Part shown: piece by piece, positions 32,759-44,959 of the stretch
Layout: each line of letters begins with the position of its first letter
Position numbering within the stretch: position 1 is the first letter of the stretch
Source: Schistosoma mansoni
Lineage: Eukaryota > Platyhelminthes > Trematoda > Strigeidida > Schistosomatidae
Reading direction: 5' to 3'
Length of the DNA stretch: 64,000 bases
Assembly (NCBI RefSeq): GCF_000237925.1
Contig: NC_031497.1
Coordinates: 15,302,770 to 15,366,769 of the forward strand
Program-made: the position numbers and the translations under genes
Notes under the pieces: model-generated
What the model saw: only the letters and a program-made list of their open reading frames with translations
Databases searched by the model: none
What the model was told of the DNA's origin: nothing

Positions 32759-33050
32759 ACAATTGGTGAACGGTTGCTCAACTTCGTGGATTGGTTGAAG
32801 TTAGACATTAACACCGTTGAATGCCGGCCAGCTCAGTGGTCTAGTGGTTAAGCGTTCGCGCGCGAAACTGATAGATCCTGGGTTTCGAATCTCGCGAGTG
32901 CGGGATCATGGGTGCGCACTGCTGAGGAGTCCCACATTAGGACGAAACGGCCGTCCAGTGCTTTCAGGTTTTCTATGGTGGTCTAGCTTCAATTGACTCA
33001 CGCTTTCAACTATCAAAATACTAAATGTCCACTAAACCCCTTCTGATAAT
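32759..33050 (+). repeat. SINE-2: tRNA-derived hammerhead SINE
   Basis: The body contains gtggattggttgaagttaga, then a tRNA-like head (agctcagtggtctagtggtt, B box gggtttcgaatctcg), a hammerhead ribozyme motif, and the 3' part with caggttttctatggtggtct and ccccttctgat. The tRNA-like head has polymerase III A and B box resemblance. Many copies occur in this window, in both orientations. Confidence 0.85.
32916..32961 (+). ncRNA. Type I hammerhead ribozyme motif in SINE-2
   Basis: Stem I strands gcactg and cagtgc are perfect complements. The core CTGAGGA (consensus CUGANGA) is at 32922-32928. Stem II is gtcc/ggac around cacatta. GAAA is then followed by acggccgt, a loopless self-complementary helix III, and the cleavage triplet GTC at 32953-32955, predicted to cut before 32956. 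All core nucleotides are present. Loopless helix III is known in schistosome Sm-alpha hammerheads, which act best as dimers. Confidence 0.8.
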
Positions 33051-33059
33051 AATAAATTA

Positions 33060-34405
33060 ATCATAAAATCACTTACTATTCGATGATTGGGTCCGTAACC
33101 ACCTATTGACTGAAATCACGACATTTTTTTACTGTTATCATGATCAGTGTGAGATATGGCGGTCTTGAATTCAGTTGTGTGTGAGACCATGAGTACGAAT
33201 TCTCAAGCGATCCGGACATAAAACCAGATAATTGGTCAGTTCTACTTAGTCCTTACTTCCCAATGAAGATGACCTTACAGTTGTAATTCAAAATCCCAGG
33301 TGAATAATATTTCATTTCTTTCATTTTCAACTGTAGTAATTTACTTTCAGTAGTTATTTTGTTTATTAAATGTAGTCATCAGTTGTTCGAAAAATCTCCA
33401 CTGCTGAGTTTGTATTAAATCCATTGAGAATTTTCGCAACTACTTAGTAGTAGTATAATTTTTAAATCCAAATTGTAACGAATGAGTTCTTGTAATGATA
33501 CGATTTTCCCCACCTTAGGTACGTTCTCTTCACTATGATCCTTACTCCTAAATAGATCATTCCACATATTTCATCATCCTTGGAGCCAATTATCAAGAAG
33601 ACTGGCTTATTCCCAACCAAATCGTAAACTGTTTCCATCGTTTTAGTTTTCAATTATTTAGTTGTAAGATTTTGAGGGTACCTATGGGAAGATTTAAATC
33701 AGAATGCTATATCGAGAGAAGCGCTGTTATCCGTCTTACTTTGCTAAGCTGATATCACCCACAAGTATCTGTGGTGTAACTTTCTTCCATGACAAATTAC
33801 AATACCTTATGTGTTCTGTAGTTAGTTAGTCAATTTCATTTTTTGAGTATTACATAACCATAAATTTAATCTTTCATTTCTGAAAATTCTGTTCATATGA
33901 ATATATTGGTTTGTTATAGAATATCTATATATTCAACTTATAACTAGACAATTGTTTGAACAACGCTTTTAATCTTTCCACAAACACTGTTTACCATTAA
34001 TCTATCTATATATACTTATGCTAAACTTAATGCTGATCAAGAATTCTTTTTTAATGACATCAAGCCTGTACAGTTAATTGTTTCAAGGATGTATGCAGCT
34101 AAAGAGAATCTGCGAAAAAAATGAATTTATATTATTGTTCTACATTCATTGTCCCTGACTTAGGATTAATTTTTTTTATTATTATCGTTCAATTGAATAT
34201 TGTTTCATTTATAAATTTGACATAGAAATTAATGAGTTTCATCATTTAAGTCAGTGTCTACTGAGGATTCTTTTTTTTGGGATGATTTCACAGATTAGAA
34301 TTTAGATCCCATTGATCACTTGAACGTTATATACTTCTTTCATTATAGACTAATTAAGCTGATTCTTTTAAAATAGAAATAATTAAACAAAACTACAACA
34401 ACAAC
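33060..34405. other. Intergenic AT-rich DNA
   Basis: No gene recognised. A weak SINE-like trace may lie near 33150-33310 but cannot be defended. Confidence 0.5.
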
Positions 34406-34608
34406 AACTCCGCCTGTAGCTCCTCTGGGGGTTACTGCCGGTCCCAAGCCCGGGTAAAGGAGGAGGGTTGGGCATGGGGTTAGCGACCCCATCCCGTAGA
34501 AAATCAACTCGCTAAAAAAACGCTAACCAGAAAAAATCATTCAAACCATTTAAAGCGGCCTATGCTCCATTGGGAGTAACAGGCGAAAGTAAGTAAAGTA
34601 AGTAAGTA
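34406..34608 (+). mobile_element. Miniature RTE-B derivative (5' end joined to 3' end)
   Basis: Positions 34406-34551 match the first 146 nt of RTE-B (aactccgcctgtagctcctc through cgctaaccagaaaaaatcatt). Positions 34555-34608 match its last 50 nt (gcggcctatgctccattggg to the agtaagtaagta tail). The whole coding region is absent. The ends are intact, so it could be moved in trans by the RTE machinery. Confidence 0.8.
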
Positions 34609-35062
34609 CAACCCATCTTTGTCAAATATGAAGAGGCATTTTAGGGAGAAAATAGCGTCTATTAATTTTCATTTGTATCATTCATTCTTTTCAAATTGGT
34701 CTGACAGATATATGATACAAGATCGTTGTTCTTTTTCTTTAATGGTCGAATTTTCGTTTAAATCATCTTATTCCATTGTTTTCTCTATAAAGTAATCATT
34801 TGTAGACAAAACTAAGTGGGAATTATCAAGTATCAATTTTTTTAAGTATTCCTTTCAATAATTTGTACCTCTGGAAAAAGTCAGTCGGTCAGCTACAACG
34901 TAGGACCAGGCACATATGCATCGGCCCAAGTTACCATACCTCATTAGCACAGCAAGATTAACACCAAATTCATAGAAGTAGTTAATTTAATGGTGGTAAT
35001 ATATAAAAGAAAGGTTGTGTATAAAGATATAGTACAGGAAGAAAGACAGATATGAAGCAATT

Positions 35063-35810
35063 TTAATCTGAAGGTTTATGGGAAGACAAGGAGTGTACAC
35101 ACCTACGCCATTGTGATCGATTCTGGGCCATGCCACCTAGAGTCTCCAACCATTGGTTACGATAGTCACGCTGACCCCAACCAAGTAGTCTGCATCTACC
35201 AACATGGTTCAAACTAAAAGTTAGTGACTTCAAGCACTGATGCCACGATTTGGTTTGGCCACCCCTAACTCTTTTCCAACTATCCCCAACATTATTCAGT
35301 ATTGCACGCAGTGGTAATCGGTGTTCAGGCATATGTAACACGTGGCCCAACCATCTCAGTCGATGGAGATTTATGACCTCATCAACTGATTTATCATCAT
35401 TCCCTGATACCCTGTGTCTAACCTCAATATTACTTGCTCGGTGATCCCGGCAGATACTAATAATATTTCTAAGACACCTGTCATTAAATACTAGTAACGT
35501 AAGAGTATCTTCTACCCTAATAGCGACGTTTCGCAGCCGTAAAGTAAAACAGAACCAACTGCCTCACAGTATACTCGTCCCTTAATTGATAGATGCATAT
35601 CTCGCCTTCACCATAGGTGATGTAAGTTGTCAAAAAGCAAACGAACTTTTCGAATCCGTGCTGAGATTTCGTCAGACAACAACTTATTAGGGTTGATCAG
35701 ACTTCCAAGATAAGTCAAGTTGTCGACGCACCCAACTACTTCACTTCATATCCTTAGTTCACGTGTTGACGCAGGCCAGTCCTTAAGCAACAATGTGCAT
35801 TTATAAGGGG
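35063..35810 (-). pseudogene. RTE-A-type LINE 3' fragment
   Basis: Minus-strand pieces in different frames read FSPYKCTLLLKDWPAS, NLTYLGSLINPNKLLSDEIS, SVLLYGCET, then MGHVLHMPEHRLPLRAIL and WLETLGGMAQNRSQWRRCVH. This is the post-palm and C-terminal part of an RTE reverse transcriptase, from the same family group as RTE-A (QNRSQW tail). The endonuclease and catalytic palm are missing. Several stops. Confidence 0.75.
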
Positions 35811-35847
35811 AGAAACGCATTCCAAATATACTGGCATTGTTACTCAG

Positions 35848-35925
35848 TGGCACCAGATATATATACGCCACACAAATCTCGTTTGATTTGTGTGAGGGCT
35901 GTGATACTGCCTGATTGCCCAAATC
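35848..35925 (-). repeat. SINE-3 fragment
   Basis: Contains ggcaccagata, then cacacaaatctcgtttgatt and gtgtgagggctgtgatactg, as in the 3' third of SINE-3. It is truncated on both sides and abuts the LINE fragment. Confidence 0.7.
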
Positions 35926-35989
35926 GTGGAAGGGTTCTTCTGGAGTTACCTGAAAAGGAAATTAGATTAGAAGTAGTCTTAGTGACTTG

Positions 35990-36290
35990 AGAGCGTGACC
36001 GCAGTGCCCAAGGGTCAACTGCTTGAGGTTGGTCACATACGACTCTTTTGCGGGTAATTTTCGTGTTAGCTCCGTACTTGTTGAGACCTTACCGCTGGGG
36101 ACCGAAATCCGTGAGATAAGGTGAGGTGCGCATTTTCAGGGTCGAACGTTTCTAACCCCACCCCTCCTCGTGGGAAGGTAGCGTCGCTGTTATGCTGGTT
36201 GTCTGACGGAAACACCTTACGACCACCACGTCAGGGTAGCAGCAATGATCTGGACCTCTGGAAACATAAAAAATCTACACTTATTACTCA
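35990..36290. other. GC-richer block of unknown nature
   Basis: About 300 bp, clearly richer in GC than its surroundings, with CG dinucleotides (ccccacccctcctcgtggga, gaccaccacgtcagggtag). It is possibly the 5' untranslated region of a LINE, but no coding part follows on either strand and it is not repeated in this window. Confidence 0.4.
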
Positions 36291-36299
36291 TTCTTGGGA

Positions 36300-38282
36300 T
36301 GAAACTACTGTCGCGTGTTCCTTTGTTTTCAGTTGTATTTCATTTTATGTCAATCCATGTTGTGAACCATCAATTTTTAATTTTTACCTTATTTTTCAAT
36401 ATGATTAGATAGCCATTACTGTTTAGATAGGCTTAATATATTAGAACAGTAATTTTAAATGAGGCACAATTATATTAACATATTTTCTTTAATTATGTTA
36501 ACACGTATATTGCAAGATTGGGAATCGTTTTATCCGTGAGAATTATTAAACACACAATAAATTTGTTAGTCATTGATTTTAAATTGTCTAACAACACTAT
36601 AACTAATCATAATTGTTATGGTGATGTAGTAGATCCGAACATATAACTTTAGAAGATCTATGGAGTGAGGAAAGAAAAAAAGCTGTTAGGCGTAGCAAAG
36701 CTAGAAGTGAGAAATTTCAATGACGTTCATTTATGTCTGCGAAAAAAGCTTATGATTTACCTGATGAAATGTGGCTTTTTCTTTTACTTGTTAACTCCTA
36801 CTTGTCAGAAATTTTTCTTGTCGACCATACTACTTTTAATTTAACCACAATGACACTTTCATTATTCATTTAAATTACACTTTTATGGTCTTATAACGTT
36901 GTTAAGAAAAGTTTGTGTTATTATTCGTATTCTTATTATTTCAACAGTCTTGTAATGACCTATCTCTCACATTATCAAACTCATCAGGTAATTTTCGGAT
37001 ATTTTCTATCACTTTGAATTATTATAATTATTACTGTTATTAACGTCCGTATGCTCACTCGATTATCGGTTTTCGGTAATCGCTATCAGTTTTATTAGTT
37101 CATCAACTATACTAACAATTTATATAATAACTTTCGTCTAAATTAGAGCGAATAGTTTCACAGTATTTGAGCGCCGAGTTGATGTAATACATTAAACAGG
37201 AATAATATATTTGTAAAATCTCAGCGAATAAAATTTGAAGTAAATCCAACGTTTCGCCTGGAGATCTGGTCCAAGCTTTTTCAAGGAATTAACATGAATT
37301 CATTCAATTACTTGGATCATAAACTTTGTGATAGCGAAGATGTAGAGAAGCCTCAACAGCTGACTTCTATCGGAAGTTTATACTGATGATATTGTTTAGA
37401 CAAAGATGAGTACTTGAAGAATAAACCTTCCAGGTTTTCCACAGTGGTCTAGCTTCGATTGATTCATGATTTCAACTATATAAAATTACTAAAATCTCCA
37501 TAAAACCCCCTTCTCATATCTTCACATCTGTTATTCAAAATTTTAAAAACACTTTTGATCAGTTTATAAATCAATTTTGTTATTTAATAAATAATTTATT
37601 AGATACTACTTATTTGACATTAGACTGATATGCAACTTAGTGATAAGAATTATACTAAAAGATTTAATTTGTTCACAATGAGATAATTTATTACCTTAAA
37701 TAGCAAATTGAACAGTTAAAGCAAATACTAGATTTCGTACTAAAACTTTTATTTTACTTAAAAAGAAACATTAAATAATATCACAAACAAAACTCACATT
37801 GACAACATCAATGATAGGAATCAAGGTCACTAAGCAACCAATCAACTACCAGGATTGAATGTAAGAATAGATTTCTGAACCAAAGTAATAGATTTATTTG
37901 ATAAATTGTCATTTGTTTGACGTAACGTAAACCCACCACCACTTAAAACATTTTTTTATTAATAGATATTTGCTTTTTTTTCAAATCACGTGAGCTTTTC
38001 GATTCAATAAACAATTTTTCCTTTCTTTTCTTAAAAAAAAGAGAAGTTTTAGGGTATAACCTCATAAATCCGTAGAGTTGTTTAAATTCTTCAGATGTAA
38101 ATGGTTCATGAACTTCTCAGTGCACAGTGCTAACTGAATTCTTTAAAATTTTCATAATCAAGGGAAATCCTCCAATCGATTAATTGGTATGCCTTGTTAG
38201 TAGTATGTTCAAAAATATTTTGAAACCAAATTTCTTCAAAGGTAGGTAGTTGAATTCAATGAGAATAACTTTATTACTTTTA
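36300..38282. other. Intergenic AT-rich DNA with a SINE-2 3' fragment
   Basis: No gene recognised. At 37424-37525 (plus) lies the 3' part of SINE-2: ccaggttttccacagtggtc, then tttcaactatataa and aaaacccccttct. Confidence 0.6.
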
Positions 38283-38431
38283 GTGATGTTGGATTGGGGC
38301 GATATTCAGGATGCTCATTTCATCCTCTTTGGGACTCGTCAGCCTAATGTATCTGCATCCTAGCACTGATGTTCGCACGCATACTGGAATCCAACACTTT
38401 TCTCTTCAAATGTTGACGCGTAACCATATCA
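38283..38431 (-). repeat. SINE-1 fragment with hammerhead
   Basis: Minus-strand copy of the tRNA-like and hammerhead half. It has the core CTGACGA, stem II gtccc/ggat, GAAA, then gagcatc before ctgaat (38304-38347). The cleavage triplet is ATC instead of GTC, and stem I is imperfect. The core is preserved better than in the 8.3 kb copy. Confidence 0.7.
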
Positions 38432-39338
38432 ATGTTGACAGAACAGTAACCGTTTATATACGCAAACACTAACTATTAATTTATGTTAACCAATATCATT
38501 TTGTTTAACCTTTAGTCCTAATCTAGTTATTCATTTAGTTAAATGATTCAACACTCAAATATTGAGTAGTGTCTGGTAGTTGGGGGAAATCGACTGTAAA
38601 CCTTTCACCTAGATTTCCTGTTAGTTAGTAATCGTTTGTAGTGGATAGGCTGGCTACCACTCAGTGTCCAGTTGAAGAAAACAACTCATTCATACAAGAG
38701 TCCACCTGCAATTTAGATCAGTAAAGCTTCTATGATGGTGACAAAGAGAGTTTGAATTACTTGAAGTGCATCATTTCTATTAACAGCGAAGATTTGTCTT
38801 GCTGGCAAGTGTCAAAAAGAATGAAACCAATGTATAGGATTTCGTGTTAACCCCTTTTAACTACCTGGGGCTTGTACAAATTCTCTTGAATCAAATCAAA
38901 CTTTTATATATATCAGGAAAAATGCTCAAAATATTTAGAGGTCATCATATGTAAATTATCCATTCTCAGTATCTTCTCCTTCATTGAACTACAAGAACAG
39001 AAAAGGATAGTATCTATCATATTCCCACAAAATATTCGTTAATACAATCAAAACTTTATCAGCAATTGATATTTGGGGGAGGCCACTAGATCTACACCAT
39101 TTATGATGTATTCATAACTGGGAATGTTTGTAATACTGTTATTCATTAGAATCCTTGTTTTTTTCCTAAAACAACTAGCAAGCAACTACTCTCAATCTGT
39201 GTAGCTAAGTTAAGCATGACTAGAAGTCAGTACCTTCTTATAGTTCTTTAATATATATTTTTCCTAATTCAATAAGTAATTCAGACCTTTATATAATGAA
39301 TGTCTCTTCTCTTGTAAACTTTTGAAATATTTTTAAAC
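38432..39338. other. Intergenic DNA
   Basis: No gene. The stretch at 38770-38880 shares a loose pattern (cgaagatttgtcttgctggc...atgaaacca) with 57385-57455, suggesting an old dispersed repeat. Confidence 0.4.
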
Positions 39339-39339
39339 T

Positions 39340-39855
39340 TTTATTTATTTATTTGAACACATAAATATTAATACAAAGGGGCATCAGATACATATGCGCC
39401 ACACAAATCTTATTTGATTTGTGTGAGGGCTGTGATACTGCCTGGGTGCCCAAAACGAAGCAGGTGGTTTTCTTAGGGGGCCACAACCCGAGCCTTTGAC
39501 CTGACGGTCTGATCCACAAGGCAATGAAGCATCGTGAGGAGATGCAGTCCCATGGTAGCCGGTGACCAACAACTGGTTCATACGCCACTTGTTCCCTCAG
39601 GATACTGAAGCCCATGTGCACCATTAATTTGGAATCAGGGTTTTCCAGCTCCCCTACGTAGACCCTCCGTGTTCATCGACCCGGTTAAAGCGCCGGACAT
39701 TCGCTTTTCGTCCTCTCAATTTTGTAAAGAACACTCCCGACACGAGAAGGTAGTGAGTAGGATTTCCGTGGCAGAGGCTATATACGCGTGGCCATATGAG
39801 AGTATTTGGAGAGAGAGAACGGACTCTCCCCACTCTCGGCCGTACCAGGGCATTT
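39340..39855 (-). mobile_element. SINE-3 copy, nearly full length
   Basis: On the minus strand it starts atgccctggtacggccgag, about 8 bp short of the usual 5' end, and ends with tgttcaaataaataaataaa. It is more diverged than the copies near 28 kb. No clear target-site duplication. Confidence 0.8.
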
Positions 39856-39966
39856 TAGTATAATTCATTATAATCCTGTTCACTAAGTTTTTATGTTATT
39901 TCTATTCGTCTCTTAGTAAGGTTAATTAAAAACTGAATTTATTCACATGAGAAAATAAGCTATTAC

Positions 39967-39992
39967 ATTATTATTATTATTATTATTATTAT
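39967..39992 (+). repeat. ATT trinucleotide microsatellite
   Basis: About eight TTA/ATT units in a row. Confidence 0.9.
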
Positions 39993-40191
39993 CATTATAA
40001 CCAATTACCAAAATGTTACATTGTAGGTCGATAAGGTCTTTAAAAAGAAGTTAATCAATCAGATATGAGATGAATAGTAACATGATTAGATGACCCAATA
40101 GACTTAACTTGAATGTATATTATTTAAAGAAATCATTATTTTACGAGTTATTGCTTTGTGATTATCTAATTATTAATTTTGACTTTTTTTT

Positions 40192-40485
40192 CGGTCTCCA
40201 ACATTGTCCGGATATTCCATGTACCTATATAAGTTGTTGCTCTGGTTATTGGAAGGGGTATTGGTCTTGTGACTTCCAAAGAATTTCGGCTTTCATCATG
40301 AGGCGTTATAATTCTTTCTTCAACTCCCAGGGCAGAGTTTAAATGCTTTAAATTGTTTATTCCAGTTACCGTTTTTTGACAAGGTTCTTTTTCTACGGGA
40401 TTGGGTTGCTGACCCCATGCCTGACCGTCTTCTTTTACCCGGGATTAGGACCTGCAGTAGCTCTAGAAGATCTGCAGGCGAAGTT
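40192..40485 (-). mobile_element. RTE-B 5'-end-only fragment with A8 tail
   Basis: Matches RTE-B from its extreme 5' end (40485) through the 5' untranslated region to about 40 codons into the ORF (the region before CGRP), then stops at a run of eight A (T8 at 40184-40191). The rest of the element is absent. An 8-bp repeat ttattaat (40170-40177 and 40490-40497) lies close to both ends but not flush. Diverged from the 55 kb copy. Confidence 0.7.
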
Positions 40486-41539
40486 TTAGTTATTAATATT
40501 CGTTACTAAATATAGAAAGATCTTTAATTTAATAAGACATTTGATATCATAGTAAATTAAAGCACAGAGAAATTTATTTCAAGTTAGTCATCCCTTAGGC
40601 ATGGTTTCTTTTTTGTTAGAATCGTAAAAACTTGTAAGCAGTTATGTTTTTTTAAGGCGCTCATTTAAAGAGAAAGGGAACTTTTTGTAATTGTTTAAAA
40701 CAGACTGTTCAATACTTCTGTTATATAAATAATCAGTAATCGCTTTTATTGAAGTGCTCATATAACATTTTGTTCCAATCTCTTGTTTATTGTTATTAAA
40801 TCATATATAGATCGAACGTTAAATTTCTCTATGAAATGAATTGTTGTCTGGATACCTCGACAGTTTAGTTTCGATGTTTTTGTGTGCATTTATTTACATC
40901 GGTAGATAGTCAGAGAATAACTGATAGGACGTTTCAGAGGAAAGCTGACGTTATCCAATTTAAAATATATAAGGATAAATATCGGTGCAAGATAAAAGTC
41001 AGTAATCGCTATATATTTAACTAAAGCTTTGATATGGTTAAACGTAACTATTTTGTAAAATTAATGATATTTGACCATAGTTTAGTAGACTATTGAACAA
41101 TGAGTGATCTATGCACCAAGGTTAGTTAAAATGTCATTTTTCAATCTTCAGCACGTAATTAATTTTTGAATAATACACCATAACTCATAAAAATATTATA
41201 TAGGACACGTTTAAGTGAAACAATACCCAATCTGACCAGATGAAAATGCACTTCATTTAAGTGCATAAATCCTATCTTCTTTTGATAAGATTTTCCTTCA
41301 TGAAGAACTAAAAATCTGTCTTGATTTTATTTATTATCATGAAATAATTTAGCTATGACTGGGTTGGAATTAAATGGTTCATGTTATTAAAAAAACTTAT
41401 CACATTCGCTGTTAATCTTGTAATTTTAGTCATTTTCCTTAAGAGCAACGATATTAGGATAGAACAGTTAAAAAAAACTAATAGGCTATTAATAAACTTC
41501 TTCCATGGGGAGGGAGGGAATAGCTGTCAAATAATATTT

Positions 41540-41690
41540 GCCTAAATGCTAGTTACTAGACGTGAAGGTTCTGGCTTCAATTACCGATGGAATCGTGAGT
41601 GTGTACTGATGAGAACTTTTATACTATGATGAAGCACCTGTTTACCAGTTTCTAATGGTATTCCAAATGATGTCAATTTTTGACGAGTTC
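41540..41690 (+). repeat. Old, diverged SINE-2 copy
   Basis: The order of parts is that of SINE-2: B-box-like ggttctggcttcaatta, atcgtgagtgtgta, CTGATGA, then gatgaag and cagtttctaatggta. The hammerhead stem II and stem I no longer pair well. Confidence 0.45.
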
Positions 41691-41699
41691 CACCTAAAA

Positions 41700-44610
41700 A
41701 TAAAATGCTAGTTCGACTTGGAGGTTTGCCAAGAAAATCTGTCCCATTTAAGGATGGTTTTTATCATGAATTAATATCAAATAAAGTATTACTCTATAGG
41801 ATCATGAGAATTAATAACAATCTGGACCACGATTCTATCACAGGTAGAACCCAGAGCATTTAGATTTCACATGAAACAATAATAACAATAAATAATAACA
41901 GAAATTTAAGCTAACCTCAGGTGCTAAAAATTGTACCGCCTAGTGGTTACAAACTAAGAGAAAACAAATATCTACTTCTAACTATTGATCAGAACTTTTC
42001 CAAATGTTGTAAGTTTATGATACAAAAGTGATTTACAGTATAAGATAAAATTTTAACGTGGAAATATTTGAAGGAATACTCTTCACTCTCGTTTTATTTG
42101 ATACAATACAATTCACAATCAGAATAATAGTAGCAGAGCTAACATGAAGATTCATTATGACATTTATCAGAAAACTACACATTTATACATCTTAAGAATG
42201 TCCTATGAATACGCGAAATCGACTCTTAAAGCTTTACAAACTTCAGACCTCATCATTTATATTCCTTCCTGTTTCCATTGCTTGAGATATACCTGGAGCT
42301 TTGGTGGCCCGATATCTTGACTCCAATTAGATCGGACGATGTTGTCGACAGGCTCACAACTTTAGAGGCCCCATATCTGACTCCAATTAGATCTTATGTT
42401 GATCGCTATCGAAATATATATGTCGCCAATCTTCGTATATAATCATCGACTTCAATCGAGTGAGTGAATAACGGAAATAAATTAGCCAAATACGAGAATA
42501 GATTTTGGATATGTATATTTCATGCACTCAGTGATTTGAACAAGCAATCAGGGAGACGAAACAAAGAGAAGAGGGAGAAGTGGAATGACGTGCAGTGGCG
42601 GTGTGTGAGTCAACTCGATTTAACCAAGCGTCAATCGATATTTATAGCCGGAAAAATAAATTACAGACATGTGATGAATAGGATAAGAAGTGCACACACG
42701 TACTCTCATATAAAAAGTCAGGGTTGATAAGCGAGTAATTAACATGGTCAGTGTGATTCAAGGACAATGAGTAAATTGGCCTGTCCTGAAGCTAGAATTA
42801 GTTATGTGGGCTTAACATAGCAACCGACACTAGAGAGAATTTCAGAAACCGAACTACTTGCGTACTTGAGCCTTTCAATATTAGATAAAACTGTGTAATG
42901 TAATGGATTTGCTTCGCTAATCGTTCACCTCGATAACCGTTATTATATAAGTCTCAATGGCGTTTGAAATCAGAAGGCAAAGAGAAGCTGCAACTACAAT
43001 TTATTATCGAATAACACAGGCCACAAAGCTATAAGTACATCGAGTAGATTTGAAACGCAGATTCGAATAATTATAAGTATTTATGAGTAAGTATGTGCGA
43101 GCAGTTACATAGGCGAATTTATGGTCAAATTGTATAAGGGTGCAGAAAGACGAAGCAAAAGCTAGTAGTAGTATTTGAGTGCATACATATATGGAGAGGA
43201 GGATGAATCATCGAATGATATTTAAACGATCAACGTTTTGGCTAGAGTCTGTCATGTGCTCTACTGACCGAAACAGTACAAAAAATATGCGAATTGTTAC
43301 TATTCCGATGACAAAGTCTGTTAAGTTAATAAAAGGGCTTAACCAAAATTAAACATGATTGAAATTGGTTGTAGGATAGTTGCTATAACGATTTCCTCAA
43401 GACTAGTTAGTACCTTGACAAATATTTGGACGTTAAGTCGTTTATCGAAAGGTTGAAAAAAGCCTATACATTCGAATTCTTAGTGGATTAAATACATTTA
43501 AACGGAGAGTGTTAAGCTGATTGTACACTACGTATAAATATTTATCTAAAGCTAATATTGAAATAACTTTTAACTGGTTACAATGATTAATTACATGTTC
43601 GTTTTGAAACCACATATATAGTGAAAGGGTTGAAACATCCATAAATTTAAAATTTTGAATGAGTAATTTCAAGGATGATAATTTCATGTTTAAATTTCCA
43701 AGGAATCTACGCTGAAATTAAGATTAAAAGAGTAAACTATAAAAATAATAGCTAAGTTAGTTGTGAACTGTAAGTAGCATGACCGAAAGAAAGGAGTGAG
43801 CTAAGAATCATAATGTTCGGTAGTGTTAATCAAGGAGCTAATTGTGTATGCACCAGGAAAGGTATAAGACAGTTTAAACAAAATGTTTTGCAATCAATAA
43901 TGAAAGATGTACAAAATGAATAAATTCTCAAGTTAGGATTTTATAACCATCCTTACAATGGTTTCATCAACACAGGAAGTTAAGGGTTGTTCTGACTTTA
44001 CAATATCATTACAGTATTCATTGCCATTAATGAAGTCATCAATCAACTTGAATGAGCTGATTTCTTCAATATGTTATCTTCATAAACCGATTTCATTGTT
44101 TTACAATTTACCTGTGAATTTTAGCCAATTTTCAAGTAACTTAAGCCTTATGCTAAACATGTAATGAATATCGATCAACTTATTATTTGATTACATCATA
44201 AGTGTTGCTTACAACGAAAAAAGTGTACTGAACACCGCTTCACTTGTATATTATTTATATTATAAAGTGAAAAGTGTATCAAATCCTACCTGATTAGAAA
44301 ATTTCATTCACAGATGAAACCAATGTAATGTCACTGAACAACCAAAACATATTGATTATTTCATTACTCAATTGATCTAACCATAATTGATCAAAAGTTT
44401 TGAATATTGATACACTACTTGGTTTTATAAAAAATTGTTTTCCACAAATCATCGTAGCAACTAAACAAAATTCTTCAATATTTCAATGAAAACTTTGGTA
44501 TTTTTATTTTGTTTTTCTTTTCAAAAAAAAAACGTTTTTGTATATCGTTTATTTTCAGGGATAACTAGACAGTCAGTCAGTCACAAGGTACAATCTACAT
44601 TTAGTAGATA
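41700..44610. other. Intergenic DNA, no gene recognised
   Basis: About 2.9 kb. A less AT-rich part at 42280-43270 includes a short direct repeat (tgactccaattagatc at 42319-42334 and 42378-42393) and an 87-codon open frame without recognisable domains. No mobile-element ends can be defined. Confidence 0.45.
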
Positions 44611-44615
44611 AAAAC

Positions 44616-44672
44616 CGCCCACCCCCCTCCCCCCCTCATGGTCACCCCCCCCCCCCCCCCCCACCCCATCCC
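44616..44672 (+). repeat. Poly-C tract
   Basis: Contains an uninterrupted run of 18 C (44645-44662) within a longer C-rich strand, in otherwise AT-rich DNA. Confidence 0.9.
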
Positions 44673-44959
44673 TATGAAATGACGTCATTAGTTACATTCA
44701 AGGTAGAGTTCAATATTATTTATATCAAATTAAAACAATGATACCATAATGATAATAATAACAACGAATTTGATCGAAATGTGGAAAGTAAATGTTAAGA
44801 GAGACAAAAATATATACAACACGAATAATTCATTGATAAAGAGACAAATTTGAATAAGAATACTACTATACATAAACAGATTATGAAATTGATTATTATT
44901 ATGTATGGGACTAGAAAATAGAGAGAAGAAATGGAAGGTTATGAATGATCGGTAAAAAT

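Noticed and set aside
32825-32895. A tRNA gene (A and B box, clover-like head)
   Set aside because: The same sequence recurs in many copies with an attached ribozyme and 3' part; it is the head of a tRNA-derived SINE, with mismatches in the arms.
41587-41640. Functional hammerhead in the old SINE-2 copy
   Set aside because: CTGATGA and GATGAAG are present, but the stems no longer pair well.
42280-43270. Terminal repeat or regulatory part of a larger retroelement
   Set aside because: Less AT-rich and slightly repetitive, but no matching second copy, ends or coding parts in the window.
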